From contig NZ_SELQ01000005.1 of assembly GCF_004145405.1 (NCBI RefSeq), positions 62,001-126,000 on the forward strand: a stretch of DNA of 64,000 nt, in the 5' to 3' direction. The position numbers and the translations under genes were made by a program. The notes beneath the pieces were generated by a model. That model made no database searches. It saw nothing but the letters and a program-made list of their open reading frames with translations, and had not been told where the DNA came from. Below, piece by piece: positions 1-7,810 of this stretch; the stretch's first letter is position 1; the number at the start of each line of letters is the position of its first letter. The DNA comes from Salipiger sp. IMCC34102. GTDB taxonomy: Bacteria; Pseudomonadota; Alphaproteobacteria; Rhodobacterales; Rhodobacteraceae.

Positions 1-150
1 GATGGCCTTCTCCACGATCCCGGGTGTCGCTGCATGGACCGTTGCAATGGTCTCGCCGGTATAGGCGTAGATCACGGGGATCGGCGTGCCCGTCGTGTCC
101 TCGACGTAGGCGCCGTCGATGAAATGGCTGGCGGTGGGTTGGGTGTCCAT
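1..150 (-). CDS. betB: Betaine aldehyde dehydrogenase, N-terminal fragment (runs off left edge)
   Basis: The first 50 codons of a minus-strand gene are visible, from an ATG at 150 to the window edge. The residues ([18 protein letters not shown], then a [17 protein letters not shown] stretch) match the start of NAD-dependent betaine aldehyde dehydrogenases, which oxidise betaine aldehyde to glycine betaine. It lies downstream of betC and betI on the same strand, the usual order in Rhodobacterales, so the assignment rests on both the short N-terminus and the context. The catalytic part lies outside the window. About 125 bp separate it from betC; that gap holds two copies of a dispersed repeat. 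Confidence 0.85.
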   Translation of the reverse strand, partial: MDTQPTASHFIDGAYVEDTTGTPIPVIYAYTGETIATVHAATPGIVEKAI

Positions 151-153
151 CGT

Positions 154-191
154 GGGAGCCTCCGGCGGGCGTATTCGGGAAAAAAGCGAGG
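154..191 (+). repeat. Dispersed intergenic repeat, copy A (tail ending AAAAAAGCGAGG)
   Basis: This copy has the core GCCTCCGGCGGG followed by a short AT-rich stretch and a tail ending in AAAAAAGCGAGG. It lies between betC and betB, 81 bp before copy B. The reverse-strand copy at 38193-38229 has the same tail type. The function is unknown. Confidence 0.6.
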
Positions 192-234
192 GGTTGGGCG
201 TCGTGATCGGATGGGCGGTGCGTGTGGAGAGCGC

Positions 235-271
235 GGGAGCCTCCGGCGGGAGTTTATTCCGCCAGATGAAG
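235..271 (+). repeat. Dispersed intergenic repeat, copy B (tail GCCAGATGAAG)
   Basis: This 37-bp element has the core GCCTCCGGCGGG, then AGTTTAT, then the tail GCCAGATGAAG. It matches the reverse-strand copy at 40142-40178 at all but three positions. It ends a few bases before the betC stop codon. Confidence 0.65.
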
Positions 272-275
272 CGGA

Positions 276-1781
276 TCAGTCCTTCGGCGCGCGTTGCGCC
301 TCTTCGAGGACGTTGAGGTCCATGTGGTTGCGCATGTAGCGTTCCGAGGCGAGCTGGAGTGGCTGGTAGTCCCAAGGATAGTAGGCGCCGTTGCGCAAGG
401 CCTCATAGACGACCCACCGGCTGGCCTGGGAGTGGCGGACGTCGGCATCGAAGCGGTCCAGGTCCCAGCGGACGGCGGCCTGTTGCCGCAGGTCGGCCAG
501 GGTGTCGGCGTGGGCCGGGTCGGCCGCGAGGTCGGTCAGTTCGTGCGGATCGGCCTCGAGGTCGAAGAGCTGTTCGGGGTCTGCGAGGCAGTTGGTGTAT
601 TTCCACCGGCCGGTGCGCAGCCCCACCAGCGGGGTGATCGACCCTTCGGCGGCGTATTCCATCGTTACGGGATCGGTCCGCGTCACCCCCTGCCCCTGCG
701 GGACGAGGCTGTGGCCTTCGGTCCAGGGCGCGACCTCGGACATGTCGACGCCGGCGAGGTCGCACAGCGTCGGGCAGACGTCGATCGTGCTCACCGGTTC
801 GGTCACGAGGCCCGGTTCCATCTGCGGCGCGGCCACCATGAGCGGCACGCGGGACGAGCCGTCGTAGAAGCTCATCTTGAACCAGAGCCCCCGGGCCCCC
901 AGCATGTCGCCGTGATCCGAGACGAAGAGGATGATGGGATCCTGCTTCGTATCCTCCAGCGTCTGCAGGATCGCGCCGATCTTGTCGTCGAGGTAGGAGA
1001 TATTGGCGAAATAGGCCCGGCGGGCGGTGCGGATGTGGTCCTCGGTGATGTCGAAGTTGCTGCGGTCGTTGGCATCGAGGATGCGCTGGCTGTGGGGATC
1101 CTGATCCTCGTAGGGGATCGGGCCGACCTGCGGCAGAAGATGGTCGCACTCCTCGTAGAGGTCCCAGTACTTCTTGCGCGCGACGTAAGGATCGTGCGGG
1201 TGGGTGAAGCTGACCGTCAGGCACCAGGGCCGCGGGTCCTGTTTGCGTGCGTAGTCGTAGATCTTGCGCGTCGCGTGGTAGGCGACCTCGTCGTCGTATT
1301 CCATCTGGTTGGTGATCTCGGCGGTGCCGGCCCCCGTCACGGACCCCATGTTGTGATACCACCAGTCGATCCGCTCGCCGGGCTTGCGGTAGTCCGGCGT
1401 CCAGCCGAAGTCGGCGGGATAGATGTCGGTGGTCAGCCGCTCCTCGAACCCGTGGAGCTGGTCGGGGCCGACGAAGTGCATCTTGCCCGAAAGTGCGGTC
1501 TGGTAGCCCGCGCGGCGCAGGTGGTGCGCGTAGGTCGGCAAGGCAGAGGAGAACTCGGCCGCGTTGTCGTAGACCCGCGTGAGGCTGGGCAACTGGCCTG
1601 TCATGAAGGACGCGCGCGCGGGCGCACACAGCGGCGAGGCGGTGTAGCTGTTGGCGAACCGGGTCGAACGCGCGGCCAGCTTCTTGAGGTTCGGCGCGTG
1701 CAACCAGTCCACCGGCCCGTCGGGGAACAGAGTCCCGTTGAGCTGGTCGACCATCAGGATGAGGATGTCGGGCTGGGTCAT
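276..1781 (-). CDS. betC: Choline-sulfatase
   Basis: A 501-residue arylsulfatase-family enzyme that hydrolyses choline-O-sulfate to choline and sulfate, feeding the betaine pathway. It has the sulfatase signature [12 protein letters not shown], in which Cys52 would be converted to the catalytic formylglycine, and a metal-binding SDHGD near residues 288-292. The C-terminal region, rich in Trp and Tyr ([11 protein letters not shown]), is typical of choline-sulfatases. No signal peptide is visible, so it should be cytoplasmic. The ATG at 1781 overlaps the betI stop (ATGA), so the two are translationally coupled. The operon order appears to be betI-betC-betB. Confidence 0.95.
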   Translation of the reverse strand: MTQPDILILMVDQLNGTLFPDGPVDWLHAPNLKKLAARSTRFANSYTASPLCAPARASFMTGQLPSLTRVYDNAAEFSSALPTYAHHLRRAGYQTALSGKMHFVGPDQLHGFEERLTTDIYPADFGWTPDYRKPGERIDWWYHNMGSVTGAGTAEITNQMEYDDEVAYHATRKIYDYARKQDPRPWCLTVSFTHPHDPYVARKKYWDLYEECDHLLPQVGPIPYEDQDPHSQRILDANDRSNFDITEDHIRTARRAYFANISYLDDKIGAILQTLEDTKQDPIILFVSDHGDMLGARGLWFKMSFYDGSSRVPLMVAAPQMEPGLVTEPVSTIDVCPTLCDLAGVDMSEVAPWTEGHSLVPQGQGVTRTDPVTMEYAAEGSITPLVGLRTGRWKYTNCLADPEQLFDLEADPHELTDLAADPAHADTLADLRQQAAVRWDLDRFDADVRHSQASRWVVYEALRNGAYYPWDYQPLQLASERYMRNHMDLNVLEEAQRAPKD

Positions 1782-2332
1782 GACTGGCCTCTGAGCGAGT
1801 GAAGGACCGAAAGAACGCGCGCCGTCCCCCCGGGGACATGACCGAAGGCCATGGCAAGGTAGGTACCGTCGATGAGCGCGGCGAGCGTCTCGGCGGCCGC
1901 GCGCGGATCGTCGACCTGCCCGCGCAGGGCATGGGTCAGCGTGCTGCGCAATCGCCGCTGGTAGATCCGCAAGAGCCGCAGCGCAGGCGGGCTGGTGTGC
2001 GCCTGCGCATAGAAGGTCATCCAGGCGGCGACCGTCTCTGGCGCGAAACACGACGGCGCGAAGCTCGCCTCGATCACCGCGGTGGCGCGGTCGGGGGTGC
2101 GGCGCAGCGCGGTCGTCACCTCCGCCCGGTAGTCGGTCAGGATCTGGCGCATGGCGGCGGCGAAGATCTCGTCCTTGCCGCCGAAGTAGTGATGCGCAAG
2201 CCCCGACGACATCCCCGCCCGCTTGGCGATGCGCGAGACCGCGACGTCGAGCGATCCCGCATCCCCCACCTCGGCTATGGTGGCTTTCACCAGAGCGGCG
2301 CGGCGTATAGGCTCCATCCCAAGCTTGGGCAT
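1778..2332 (-). CDS. betI: Transcriptional repressor BetI (TetR family)
   Basis: A 184-residue TetR-type regulator of the choline-to-betaine genes. The N-terminus MPKLGMEPIRRAALVKATI is the characteristic BetI start and is why the ATG at 2332 is preferred over longer reading frames. A helix-turn-helix follows (SRIAKRAGMSSGLAHHYFGG) and then an all-helical ligand domain. In characterised relatives choline relieves repression. It is the first gene of the minus-strand bet operon and faces choX across an 82-bp spacer that contains an inverted repeat suited to a BetI dimer. Confidence 0.95.
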   Translation of the reverse strand: MPKLGMEPIRRAALVKATIAEVGDAGSLDVAVSRIAKRAGMSSGLAHHYFGGKDEIFAAAMRQILTDYRAEVTTALRRTPDRATAVIEASFAPSCFAPETVAAWMTFYAQAHTSPPALRLLRIYQRRLRSTLTHALRGQVDDPRAAAETLAALIDGTYLAMAFGHVPGGTARVLSVLHSLRGQS

Positions 2333-2363
2333 CACGGGGTTTCCTGTTAGGTCCATGCCATCC

Positions 2364-2397
2364 TGCCCGGTTTTTATTGACCGGGCAATCAATAAAA
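2364..2397. promoter_or_regulatory. Candidate BetI operator (two overlapping inverted repeats)
   Basis: Between the divergent betI and choX starts lie two overlapping perfect inverted repeats. TTTTATTGA (2372-2380) pairs with TCAATAAAA (2389-2397), and TGCCCGG (2364-2370) pairs with CCGGGCA (2381-2387). The centre resembles the ATTGACC/GGTCAAT pattern reported for BetI sites. Its position would allow one repressor to control both the bet and cho arms. Binding is inferred, not shown. Confidence 0.6.
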
Positions 2398-2414
2398 AAT
2401 TCAGGGAGTCTTCC

Positions 2415-3344
2415 ATGACCATGAAATCCACCCTCTCGATCCTGGCGCTCGTCGCCGCCACGCCCGCATTGGCGCAGCAGAACTGCGACGAAGTCACCTT
2501 CGCCGACGTCGGATGGACCGACATCACCGCCACCACCGCTGCGACCTCCGTCGTGCTGGACGCGCTGGGCTACGAGACCGACACCAAGCTGCTGAGCGTG
2601 CCGGTCACCTACATCAGCCTGGCCGAAGGCGACGTCGACGTCTTCCTGGGCAACTGGATGCCCACCATGGAAGCCGACATCGCCCCCTACCGCGAGGACG
2701 GCACGGTCGAGACCGTGCGTGCCAACCTCGAAGGCGCGAAGTACACGCTCGCCGTGAACCAGGCCGCCGCCGATCTGGGCATCGCGACCTTCGCCGACAT
2801 CGCCGCGAACCGCGACGCGCTGGACGGCGAGATCTACGGCATCGAGCCCGGCAACGACGGCAACCGCCTGATCCTCGACATGATCGAGGCCAACGCCTTC
2901 GACCTCGAAGGGTTCGAGGTCGTCGAATCCTCCGAACAGGGGATGCTCGCACAGGTCGACCGCGCCGACCGGTCCGGCGATCCCATCGTCTTTTTGGGCT
3001 GGGAGCCGCACCCGATGAACGCGCGCTTCGACATGAGCTACCTCGAAGGCGGTGACGACTGGTTCGGCCCGGACCTCGGCGGGGCCACGGTCTATACCAA
3101 CACCACCGCGGGCTTCGCCTCGGAATGCGAGAACGTCGGCGCGCTTTTGAACAACCTCGCCTTCACCCTCGAGATGGAGAACGAGATCATGGGCGCGATC
3201 CTCGACGACAATGCCGACCCCGAGCGGGCGGCGACGGAGTGGCTGAGCGCCAACCCCGACACCTGGCAGGCCTGGCTGGACGGCGTGACGACCGTCGATG
3301 GCGGTGACGCGGTCGAGGCCGTCAGCGCCGCGCTGGACAGCTGA
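2415..3344 (+). CDS. choX: Choline ABC transporter substrate-binding protein
   Basis: A 309-residue periplasmic binding protein of the OpuAC/ProX class that captures choline for the ChoVW transporter. A Sec signal peptide ends at about residue 20 (ATPALA|QQ). Trp-containing segments consistent with an aromatic cage for a quaternary ammonium are VGWTDI, FLGNWMP and GWEPHP. The ATG at 2415 is chosen over the ATG at 2421 because AGGGAG lies 6 bp upstream of it. It is the first gene of a plus-strand operon choX-VOC-choW-choV, divergent from betI. Confidence 0.93.
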   Translation: MTMKSTLSILALVAATPALAQQNCDEVTFADVGWTDITATTAATSVVLDALGYETDTKLLSVPVTYISLAEGDVDVFLGNWMPTMEADIAPYREDGTVETVRANLEGAKYTLAVNQAAADLGIATFADIAANRDALDGEIYGIEPGNDGNRLILDMIEANAFDLEGFEVVESSEQGMLAQVDRADRSGDPIVFLGWEPHPMNARFDMSYLEGGDDWFGPDLGGATVYTNTTAGFASECENVGALLNNLAFTLEMENEIMGAILDDNADPERAATEWLSANPDTWQAWLDGVTTVDGGDAVEAVSAALDS

Positions 3345-3347
3345 GCG

Positions 3348-3812
3348 GTGACGGGGTCGTCCGATCCGGGCGGCCCCAAGTCCGCCACGACGCTTGAGAT
3401 CCGGGCCGGGCTGGTGCCGGAATTGGCCTGTCTCGACCTGCAGCGCAGCCTTGCCTTCTGGTGCGACACGCTGAGGTTCCGGGTGCGCTACGACCGGCCG
3501 GGGTTCGCCTATCTGCGGCTGGAGTGCAACGAGGTGATGCTGGAGCAGGCCGGCGGGCACTGGTCCACCGGCCCGCTCGATCCGCCCCTGGGACGTGGGA
3601 TCAACTTCCAGATGGAAGTCACTGACGTGCAACGGATTCTGGGCCGCGTCACACGCGCGGGGGTTGTGCCCTTTCGCCCGCTGGCCACAAGCTGGTATCG
3701 GGTAAAGGAGATCGAGACAGGCCAGTCGGAATTCCTCGTGACCGACCCCGACGGCTATCTGCTGCGCTTCATGCAGCATTCGGGCGAACGGCCCGCAGGA
3801 AAGGACGACTGA
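3348..3812 (+). CDS. VOC-family (glyoxalase / bleomycin-resistance fold) protein in the choline operon
   Basis: A 154-residue single-domain protein of the vicinal oxygen chelate superfamily. The segments VPELACLDLQRSLAFWCDTL and FLVTDPDGYLLRF are the typical opening and closing beta-alpha-beta elements. It starts with GTG 3 bp after the choX stop and ends 1 bp before choW, so it is co-transcribed with the transporter. Members include bleomycin-binding proteins and metal-dependent isomerases or dioxygenases. The substrate cannot be assigned. The tight placement suggests a role linked to choline or betaine, but that is inference. Confidence 0.8.
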   Translation: MTGSSDPGGPKSATTLEIRAGLVPELACLDLQRSLAFWCDTLRFRVRYDRPGFAYLRLECNEVMLEQAGGHWSTGPLDPPLGRGINFQMEVTDVQRILGRVTRAGVVPFRPLATSWYRVKEIETGQSEFLVTDPDGYLLRFMQHSGERPAGKDD

Positions 3813-3813
3813 C

Positions 3814-4662
3814 GTGGACCCCTTGCAACTGGACTGGCTGACAGCCGAGAAGATCCCGGTGGGCGCCTGGTCCCGAACCGCCTTCGACACGCTGCAATCG
3901 GCCATCGGCCCGGCGATCGACAGCTTCGCCGACGGCTTGCGCGACACCGTGGACTGGGTGGTCGAGATGGTCCTGGTGCCGCCGCCCATCGTCGTGGTGC
4001 TGGTGTTCGTAGCGCTGGCCTACGCGATCCAGCGCCGCTGGCAGATCGCGCTGCTGGTGCTGGCGGGCTTCGCCTTCATCCTCAACCAGGGCTACTGGGA
4101 GGAGACGATCCAGTCGCTCACCCTGGTCCTGATGGCCTGTGCCGCCTGCATGGCGATCGGTGTGCCGCTGGGCATCGCGGGGGCGCACAACCCCGGGTTC
4201 TACCGGCTGATCGTGCCGGTGCTGGACCTGATGCAGACGCTGCCGACCTTCGTCTACCTTATCCCCACGGTGGTGCTTTTCGGAATCGGGATCGTGCCGG
4301 GGCTGATCGCCACGGTGATCTTCGTCCTGCCCGCACCGATCCGGCTGACCTACCTCGGCATCTCCTCCACCCCGACCCCCCTGATCGAGGCGGCGCAGGC
4401 CTTCGGCGCGACGAAACGCCAGCTTCTGTGGAAGGTGGAGCTGCCCTCGGCCACGCCGCAGATCATGGCGGGGCTCAACCAGGCGATCATGCTGTCGCTG
4501 TCCATGGTGGTCATCGCGGGGCTCGTGGGGGCCGACGGGCTGGGCGTGCCGGTGGTGCGCGCGCTCAACACCGTCAATACCGCGCTGGGCTTCGAGAGCG
4601 GCTTCATCATCGTGATCGTGGCGATCATGCTCGACCGCACGCTGCGGGTGCCCAAACGATGA
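3814..4662 (+). CDS. choW: Choline ABC transporter permease
   Basis: A 282-residue inner-membrane permease of the ProW/OpuAB class with about six hydrophobic segments. The cytoplasmic coupling loop is seen as EAAQAFGATKRQLLWKVELP, the EAA-type motif that docks on the ATPase. It starts with GTG immediately after the VOC gene and ends in a 4-bp ATGA overlap with choV, indicating coupled translation. With ChoX and ChoV it would import choline. Confidence 0.93.
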   Translation: MDPLQLDWLTAEKIPVGAWSRTAFDTLQSAIGPAIDSFADGLRDTVDWVVEMVLVPPPIVVVLVFVALAYAIQRRWQIALLVLAGFAFILNQGYWEETIQSLTLVLMACAACMAIGVPLGIAGAHNPGFYRLIVPVLDLMQTLPTFVYLIPTVVLFGIGIVPGLIATVIFVLPAPIRLTYLGISSTPTPLIEAAQAFGATKRQLLWKVELPSATPQIMAGLNQAIMLSLSMVVIAGLVGADGLGVPVVRALNTVNTALGFESGFIIVIVAIMLDRTLRVPKR

Positions 4663-5675
4663 GCGCCGTGGAATTCGACCGCGTCTCCATCGTCTTCGGG
4701 GACAAGCCGGAAAGCGCCCTGCCCTTGATGGATCAGGGCCAGACCCGGGCGCAGGTGCAGGCCGCGACCGACCAGGTGCTGGGGGTCCACGACTGCACCC
4801 TCTCCGTCGAGGACGGCGAGATCCTCGTCCTCATGGGCCTCTCCGGCTCCGGCAAATCGACGCTTCTGCGTGCGGTCAACGGGCTGAACCCGGTGGTCCG
4901 GGGCGAGGTGCGGGTGAACACCAAGGACGGCCCGATCAACGTCACCAAGGCCCGTGGACGCACGCTGCGGCAATTGCGGCTGCGCGACGTCTCGATGGTG
5001 TTCCAGCAGTTCGGCCTTCTGCCCTGGCGCACCGTGCGCGACAACGTCGGGTTGGGGCTGGAATTGGGCGGCCTTTCGGCGGCGAAGCGCCGCGCGCGCG
5101 TGGATCGGGAGCTGGAGCTCGTGGGCCTGGCCGATCGCGCCGACGCGCTGGTGGGCGAACTCTCGGGCGGCATGCAGCAGCGCGTGGGCCTGGCCCGCGC
5201 CTTCACCACCGACGCGCCGATCCTGCTGATGGACGAACCCTTCAGCGCGCTCGATCCGCTGATCCGCGCGCGCCTGCAGGACGAACTGCTGGACCTGCAG
5301 GCCGAGCGGGGCAAGACGATCATCTTCGTCAGCCACGACCTCGACGAGGCCTTCAAGCTGGGCAACCGCATCGCGATCATGGAGGGCGGCCGCATCGTCC
5401 AGACCGGCACCCCGCGCGAGATCTTCACCCACCCCGAGAACGACTACGTCGCCGACTTCGTGGCCCACATGAACCCTCTGGGCGTGCTGACGGCCCGCGA
5501 CGTGATGACCGACGGCACCGCGGGCCTGACCGCCGTCGAGGCCGAAACCCCGGTGCAGGACATCATCGACCGCCTGAAAGCGGGCATGATCCTGAAGGTC
5601 ACCGAGAACGGCCAGCAAATCGGCCAGATCACCCCCACCTCGGTGCTGGACCGGCTGTCGCGGGGCGAGAGCTAG
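4659..5675 (+). CDS. choV: Choline ABC transporter ATP-binding protein
   Basis: A 338-residue ATPase of the glycine betaine/choline importer class. Walker A is GLSGSGKST (residues 60-68), the signature is LSGGMQQR (about 168-175), and Walker B is ILLMDEP (about 188-194) followed by the switch His in FVSHDLDEA. The long N-terminal extension before Walker A is typical of ProV/OpuAA. The C-terminal 60 residues (GVLTARDVMT onward) look like a short, partial CBS-type regulatory tail. It is the last gene of the operon; no clear terminator follows. Confidence 0.94.
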   Translation: MSAVEFDRVSIVFGDKPESALPLMDQGQTRAQVQAATDQVLGVHDCTLSVEDGEILVLMGLSGSGKSTLLRAVNGLNPVVRGEVRVNTKDGPINVTKARGRTLRQLRLRDVSMVFQQFGLLPWRTVRDNVGLGLELGGLSAAKRRARVDRELELVGLADRADALVGELSGGMQQRVGLARAFTTDAPILLMDEPFSALDPLIRARLQDELLDLQAERGKTIIFVSHDLDEAFKLGNRIAIMEGGRIVQTGTPREIFTHPENDYVADFVAHMNPLGVLTARDVMTDGTAGLTAVEAETPVQDIIDRLKAGMILKVTENGQQIGQITPTSVLDRLSRGES

Positions 5676-5901
5676 GCGGCGAACACGAGACGAGGAACGT
5701 CAGCTTTGCGGATTTTTCTGCCATTGGTTGAATGCCGGCTTCCATAGCGGTGGACAGAAACGCCATTTTGTCCGCCGTCTCATGGAAAGTCTGATCAACG
5801 CGCTCGGCTGCGCCGAGATGATGACTTAATCGCCTTGCCGGGCGGGGGCAGCTTTCAAGGACGAATTTCACCAACGTCCAACACTTGAGTTAACGTAAAC
5901 A
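5676..5901. other. Intergenic stretch, no supported gene
   Basis: This lies between choV and the DUF4145 gene. A short minus-strand reading frame crosses into choV, but it has no recognisable domain, no ribosome binding site and no coding-like codon use. Base composition begins to fall here, marking the left side of a lower-GC patch. Confidence 0.5.
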
Positions 5902-6603
5902 CTACGTGGGTTTCTTATTTTCACCCTTAGGCTGTCGTTTAGGCACACCCTTGCCTAGTTCGGCTCCAATATCCTCAAGCAAGAAGGCGCGATGCAGAAA
6001 GGCTTCGAGAATTGTCATCATGGCATCCAACTGCTTGGGTTTCGGCTGCCAGCCTCGATGCGCTGCGGCGCTCCCGGCATCAATCAATGCACCGAGAACC
6101 ACCTTCTCCTTTTCAGTTATGTGATCACCAGCTTTCAGCTCTCTTAGCTTGTCCTGAAAAGTCATGGCGGGGTCAATTTTGAGTAATTCAGACGCACGAT
6201 CAAATACCGTCCGCATGCCAATAGCAGCCAAAACTCCCAAATTGTTGCTTAGTGCTGTATAAACGTCATCGAATAGTGAGCCGAGAATTCGATCTTCGAA
6301 CTTGATTTCGTCTGTCCACTCCGGCGGCTTACGCTTTGCTGCCGGGGGCCAATAGTTGATGGTCTCTGTATACTCTCGCACATCCGAGCCAACCTCATCA
6401 TCATAGTAATAGTGGAAGTCCTCGGAATTCGAGCTATTGGATTTGAAATAGTGCGTACCACACCCGCGACACTCTAGAACCTGATAGTATGTCATAGCAT
6501 CAAAGTCGGGGCTGCGGTATTCCTCTTTGTGTTCAGCAACAACATCCGCCCGCTCCGCACCGCAACTAGGGCAATGACCTACTTCGAATTTCTTTTCTGG
6601 CAT
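5902..6603 (-). CDS. DUF4145 domain-containing protein with N-terminal zinc ribbon
   Basis: A 233-residue protein. Near the N-terminus is a four-cysteine zinc ribbon (HCPSCG then ECRGCG about 35 residues later). The helical second half carries the DUF4145 hallmarks LGVLAAIGMRTVFDRA and DAGSAAAHRGWQP. DUF4145 occurs alone or fused to nuclease or restriction subunits and often sits in variable regions, but its biochemical role is not established. The gene is clearly more AT-rich than its neighbours and stands alone, consistent with horizontal acquisition. No partner gene is adjacent. Confidence 0.8.
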   Translation of the reverse strand: MPEKKFEVGHCPSCGAERADVVAEHKEEYRSPDFDAMTYYQVLECRGCGTHYFKSNSSNSEDFHYYYDDEVGSDVREYTETINYWPPAAKRKPPEWTDEIKFEDRILGSLFDDVYTALSNNLGVLAAIGMRTVFDRASELLKIDPAMTFQDKLRELKAGDHITEKEKVVLGALIDAGSAAAHRGWQPKPKQLDAMMTILEAFLHRAFLLEDIGAELGKGVPKRQPKGENKKPT

Positions 6604-6936
6604 CGATCAGATGTCTCCGTTAGCTTCAGTCGATCGCTATCTATCCGTAAAACTGTTAAAGCTTAAACTCATTTGACCAGCCTCGATCCCCCCATCAACT
6701 TGAGTCGATGCGTCAATAGAAGCCGTTTCTGTTCCTCGTCGCGCGTTGCCGCTCAGTCAGCAAGCTAGCCCAGACATAACGGCACGGCAAAACCTATGTG
6801 GATGGGCACGTTTCTGGCTGTCCGGGGGAGCGGTCGTTCGCTGCACAACGACGGATTGGTAGTGAGGGCTCAAAGCCGACCTTCGCTGCATTGACGTCAT
6901 CCAGCGGTCAGGCCCCCGCACGGCCCCATGAAAAAA
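6604..6936. other. Long intergenic region with no gene recognised
   Basis: About 330 bp between the DUF4145 start and the yebC terminator. Composition is mixed: AT-rich next to the DUF4145 gene, which may hold its promoter, and GC-rich later. Short open frames have no recognisable product. No integrase remnant, tRNA or convincing long repeat was seen. Confidence 0.5.
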
Positions 6937-6956
6937 GGGCTTCCGCCGGGAAGCCC
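6937..6956 (-). terminator. Rho-independent terminator of yebC
   Basis: An 8-bp perfect stem (GGGCTTCC / GGAAGCCC) with a 4-base loop is followed on the minus strand by six T residues. It lies 26 bp past the yebC stop codon. The plus strand also has a T4 tail, so it may act in both directions. Confidence 0.85.
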
Positions 6957-6982
6957 TTTTCCAACCTTCGATCCGGTAGCCC

Positions 6983-7732
6983 TCAGCTCTCCGCGTAGGC
7001 GGCCATGACTTCGTCGCTGGCCTCGACGTTGGTGGTAACGCTCTGCACGTCGTCGTCGTCCTCCAGCGTCTCCACCAGGCGCATCAACTTTTGCAGCCCC
7101 TCCAGGTCCAGCTCGGTCTGCATGTTGGGCTGCCAGACCAGCTTGGTTGATTCGGATTCGCCCAGCTCGGCCTCCAGCGCGGTGGAGACGTCGTTCAGCG
7201 CCGTCGCCTCGCAAAGGATCACGTGGGACTCCTCGTCGGACTGGACGTCCTCGGCCCCGGCCTCGATGGCGGCCATCATCACCGTGTCCTCGTCACCGAC
7301 GGAAGCCGGGTAGATGATCTGGCCCTTGCGGTCGAACATGTAGCCGACGCTGCCCGTCTCACCCAGATTGCCGCCGCTCTTGGTGAAGGTCGAGCGGACG
7401 GAGGACGCGGTGCGGTTGCGGTTGTCGGTCATCGCCTCGACGATCACGGCGACGCCGCCGGGGCCGTAGCCTTCGTAGCGGATCTCGTCGTAGTTCTCGC
7501 CTTCCCCGCCGGAGGCCTTGTTGATCGCGCGCTCGATCACGTCCTTGGGGACGGAGGAGGACTTGGCCTCCTTCACCGCAAGGCGCAGGCGCGGGTTCTT
7601 GTCGGGATCGGGGTCGCCCATCTTGGCGGCCACCGTGATCTCCTTCGACAGCTTCGAGAAGAGCTTCGCCCGGAGCTTGTCCTGGCGCCCCTTGCGGTGC
7701 TGGATGTTTGCCCATTTGGAATGGCCGGCCAT
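6983..7732 (-). CDS. yebC: YebC/PmpR-family DNA-binding transcriptional/translation factor
   Basis: A 249-residue member of the TACO1/YebC family, annotated as a transcriptional regulator and linked to relief of ribosome stalling. The N-terminus [18 protein letters not shown] is diagnostic and fixes the start at 7732. The segments [15 protein letters not shown] and [10 protein letters not shown] are also family hallmarks. An acidic stretch ([12 protein letters not shown]) lies near the C-terminus. It is followed by a strong terminator. It often sits near DNA-repair genes, but not here. Confidence 0.95.
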   Translation of the reverse strand: MAGHSKWANIQHRKGRQDKLRAKLFSKLSKEITVAAKMGDPDPDKNPRLRLAVKEAKSSSVPKDVIERAINKASGGEGENYDEIRYEGYGPGGVAVIVEAMTDNRNRTASSVRSTFTKSGGNLGETGSVGYMFDRKGQIIYPASVGDEDTVMMAAIEAGAEDVQSDEESHVILCEATALNDVSTALEAELGESESTKLVWQPNMQTELDLEGLQKLMRLVETLEDDDDVQSVTTNVEASDEVMAAYAES

Positions 7733-7810
7733 GGCGAGGTCCTCACTTACGTCGTTCGCGCGCCTATACCGCAGCCCGCCCCCGCCCTGCAAGGCGCGGC
7801 GTGCGTCGCA

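Noticed and set aside
276-3989. Very long minus-strand open frame of 1237 codons
   Set aside because: Only its C-terminal 501 codons (betC) are real; the rest is a shadow of choX, the VOC gene and choW in GC-rich DNA, with low-complexity Arg/Gly/Val-rich sequence.
5629-5874. Short minus-strand frame after choV, considered as a pseudogene
   Set aside because: No recognisable family, no ribosome site, and it overlaps the end of choV.
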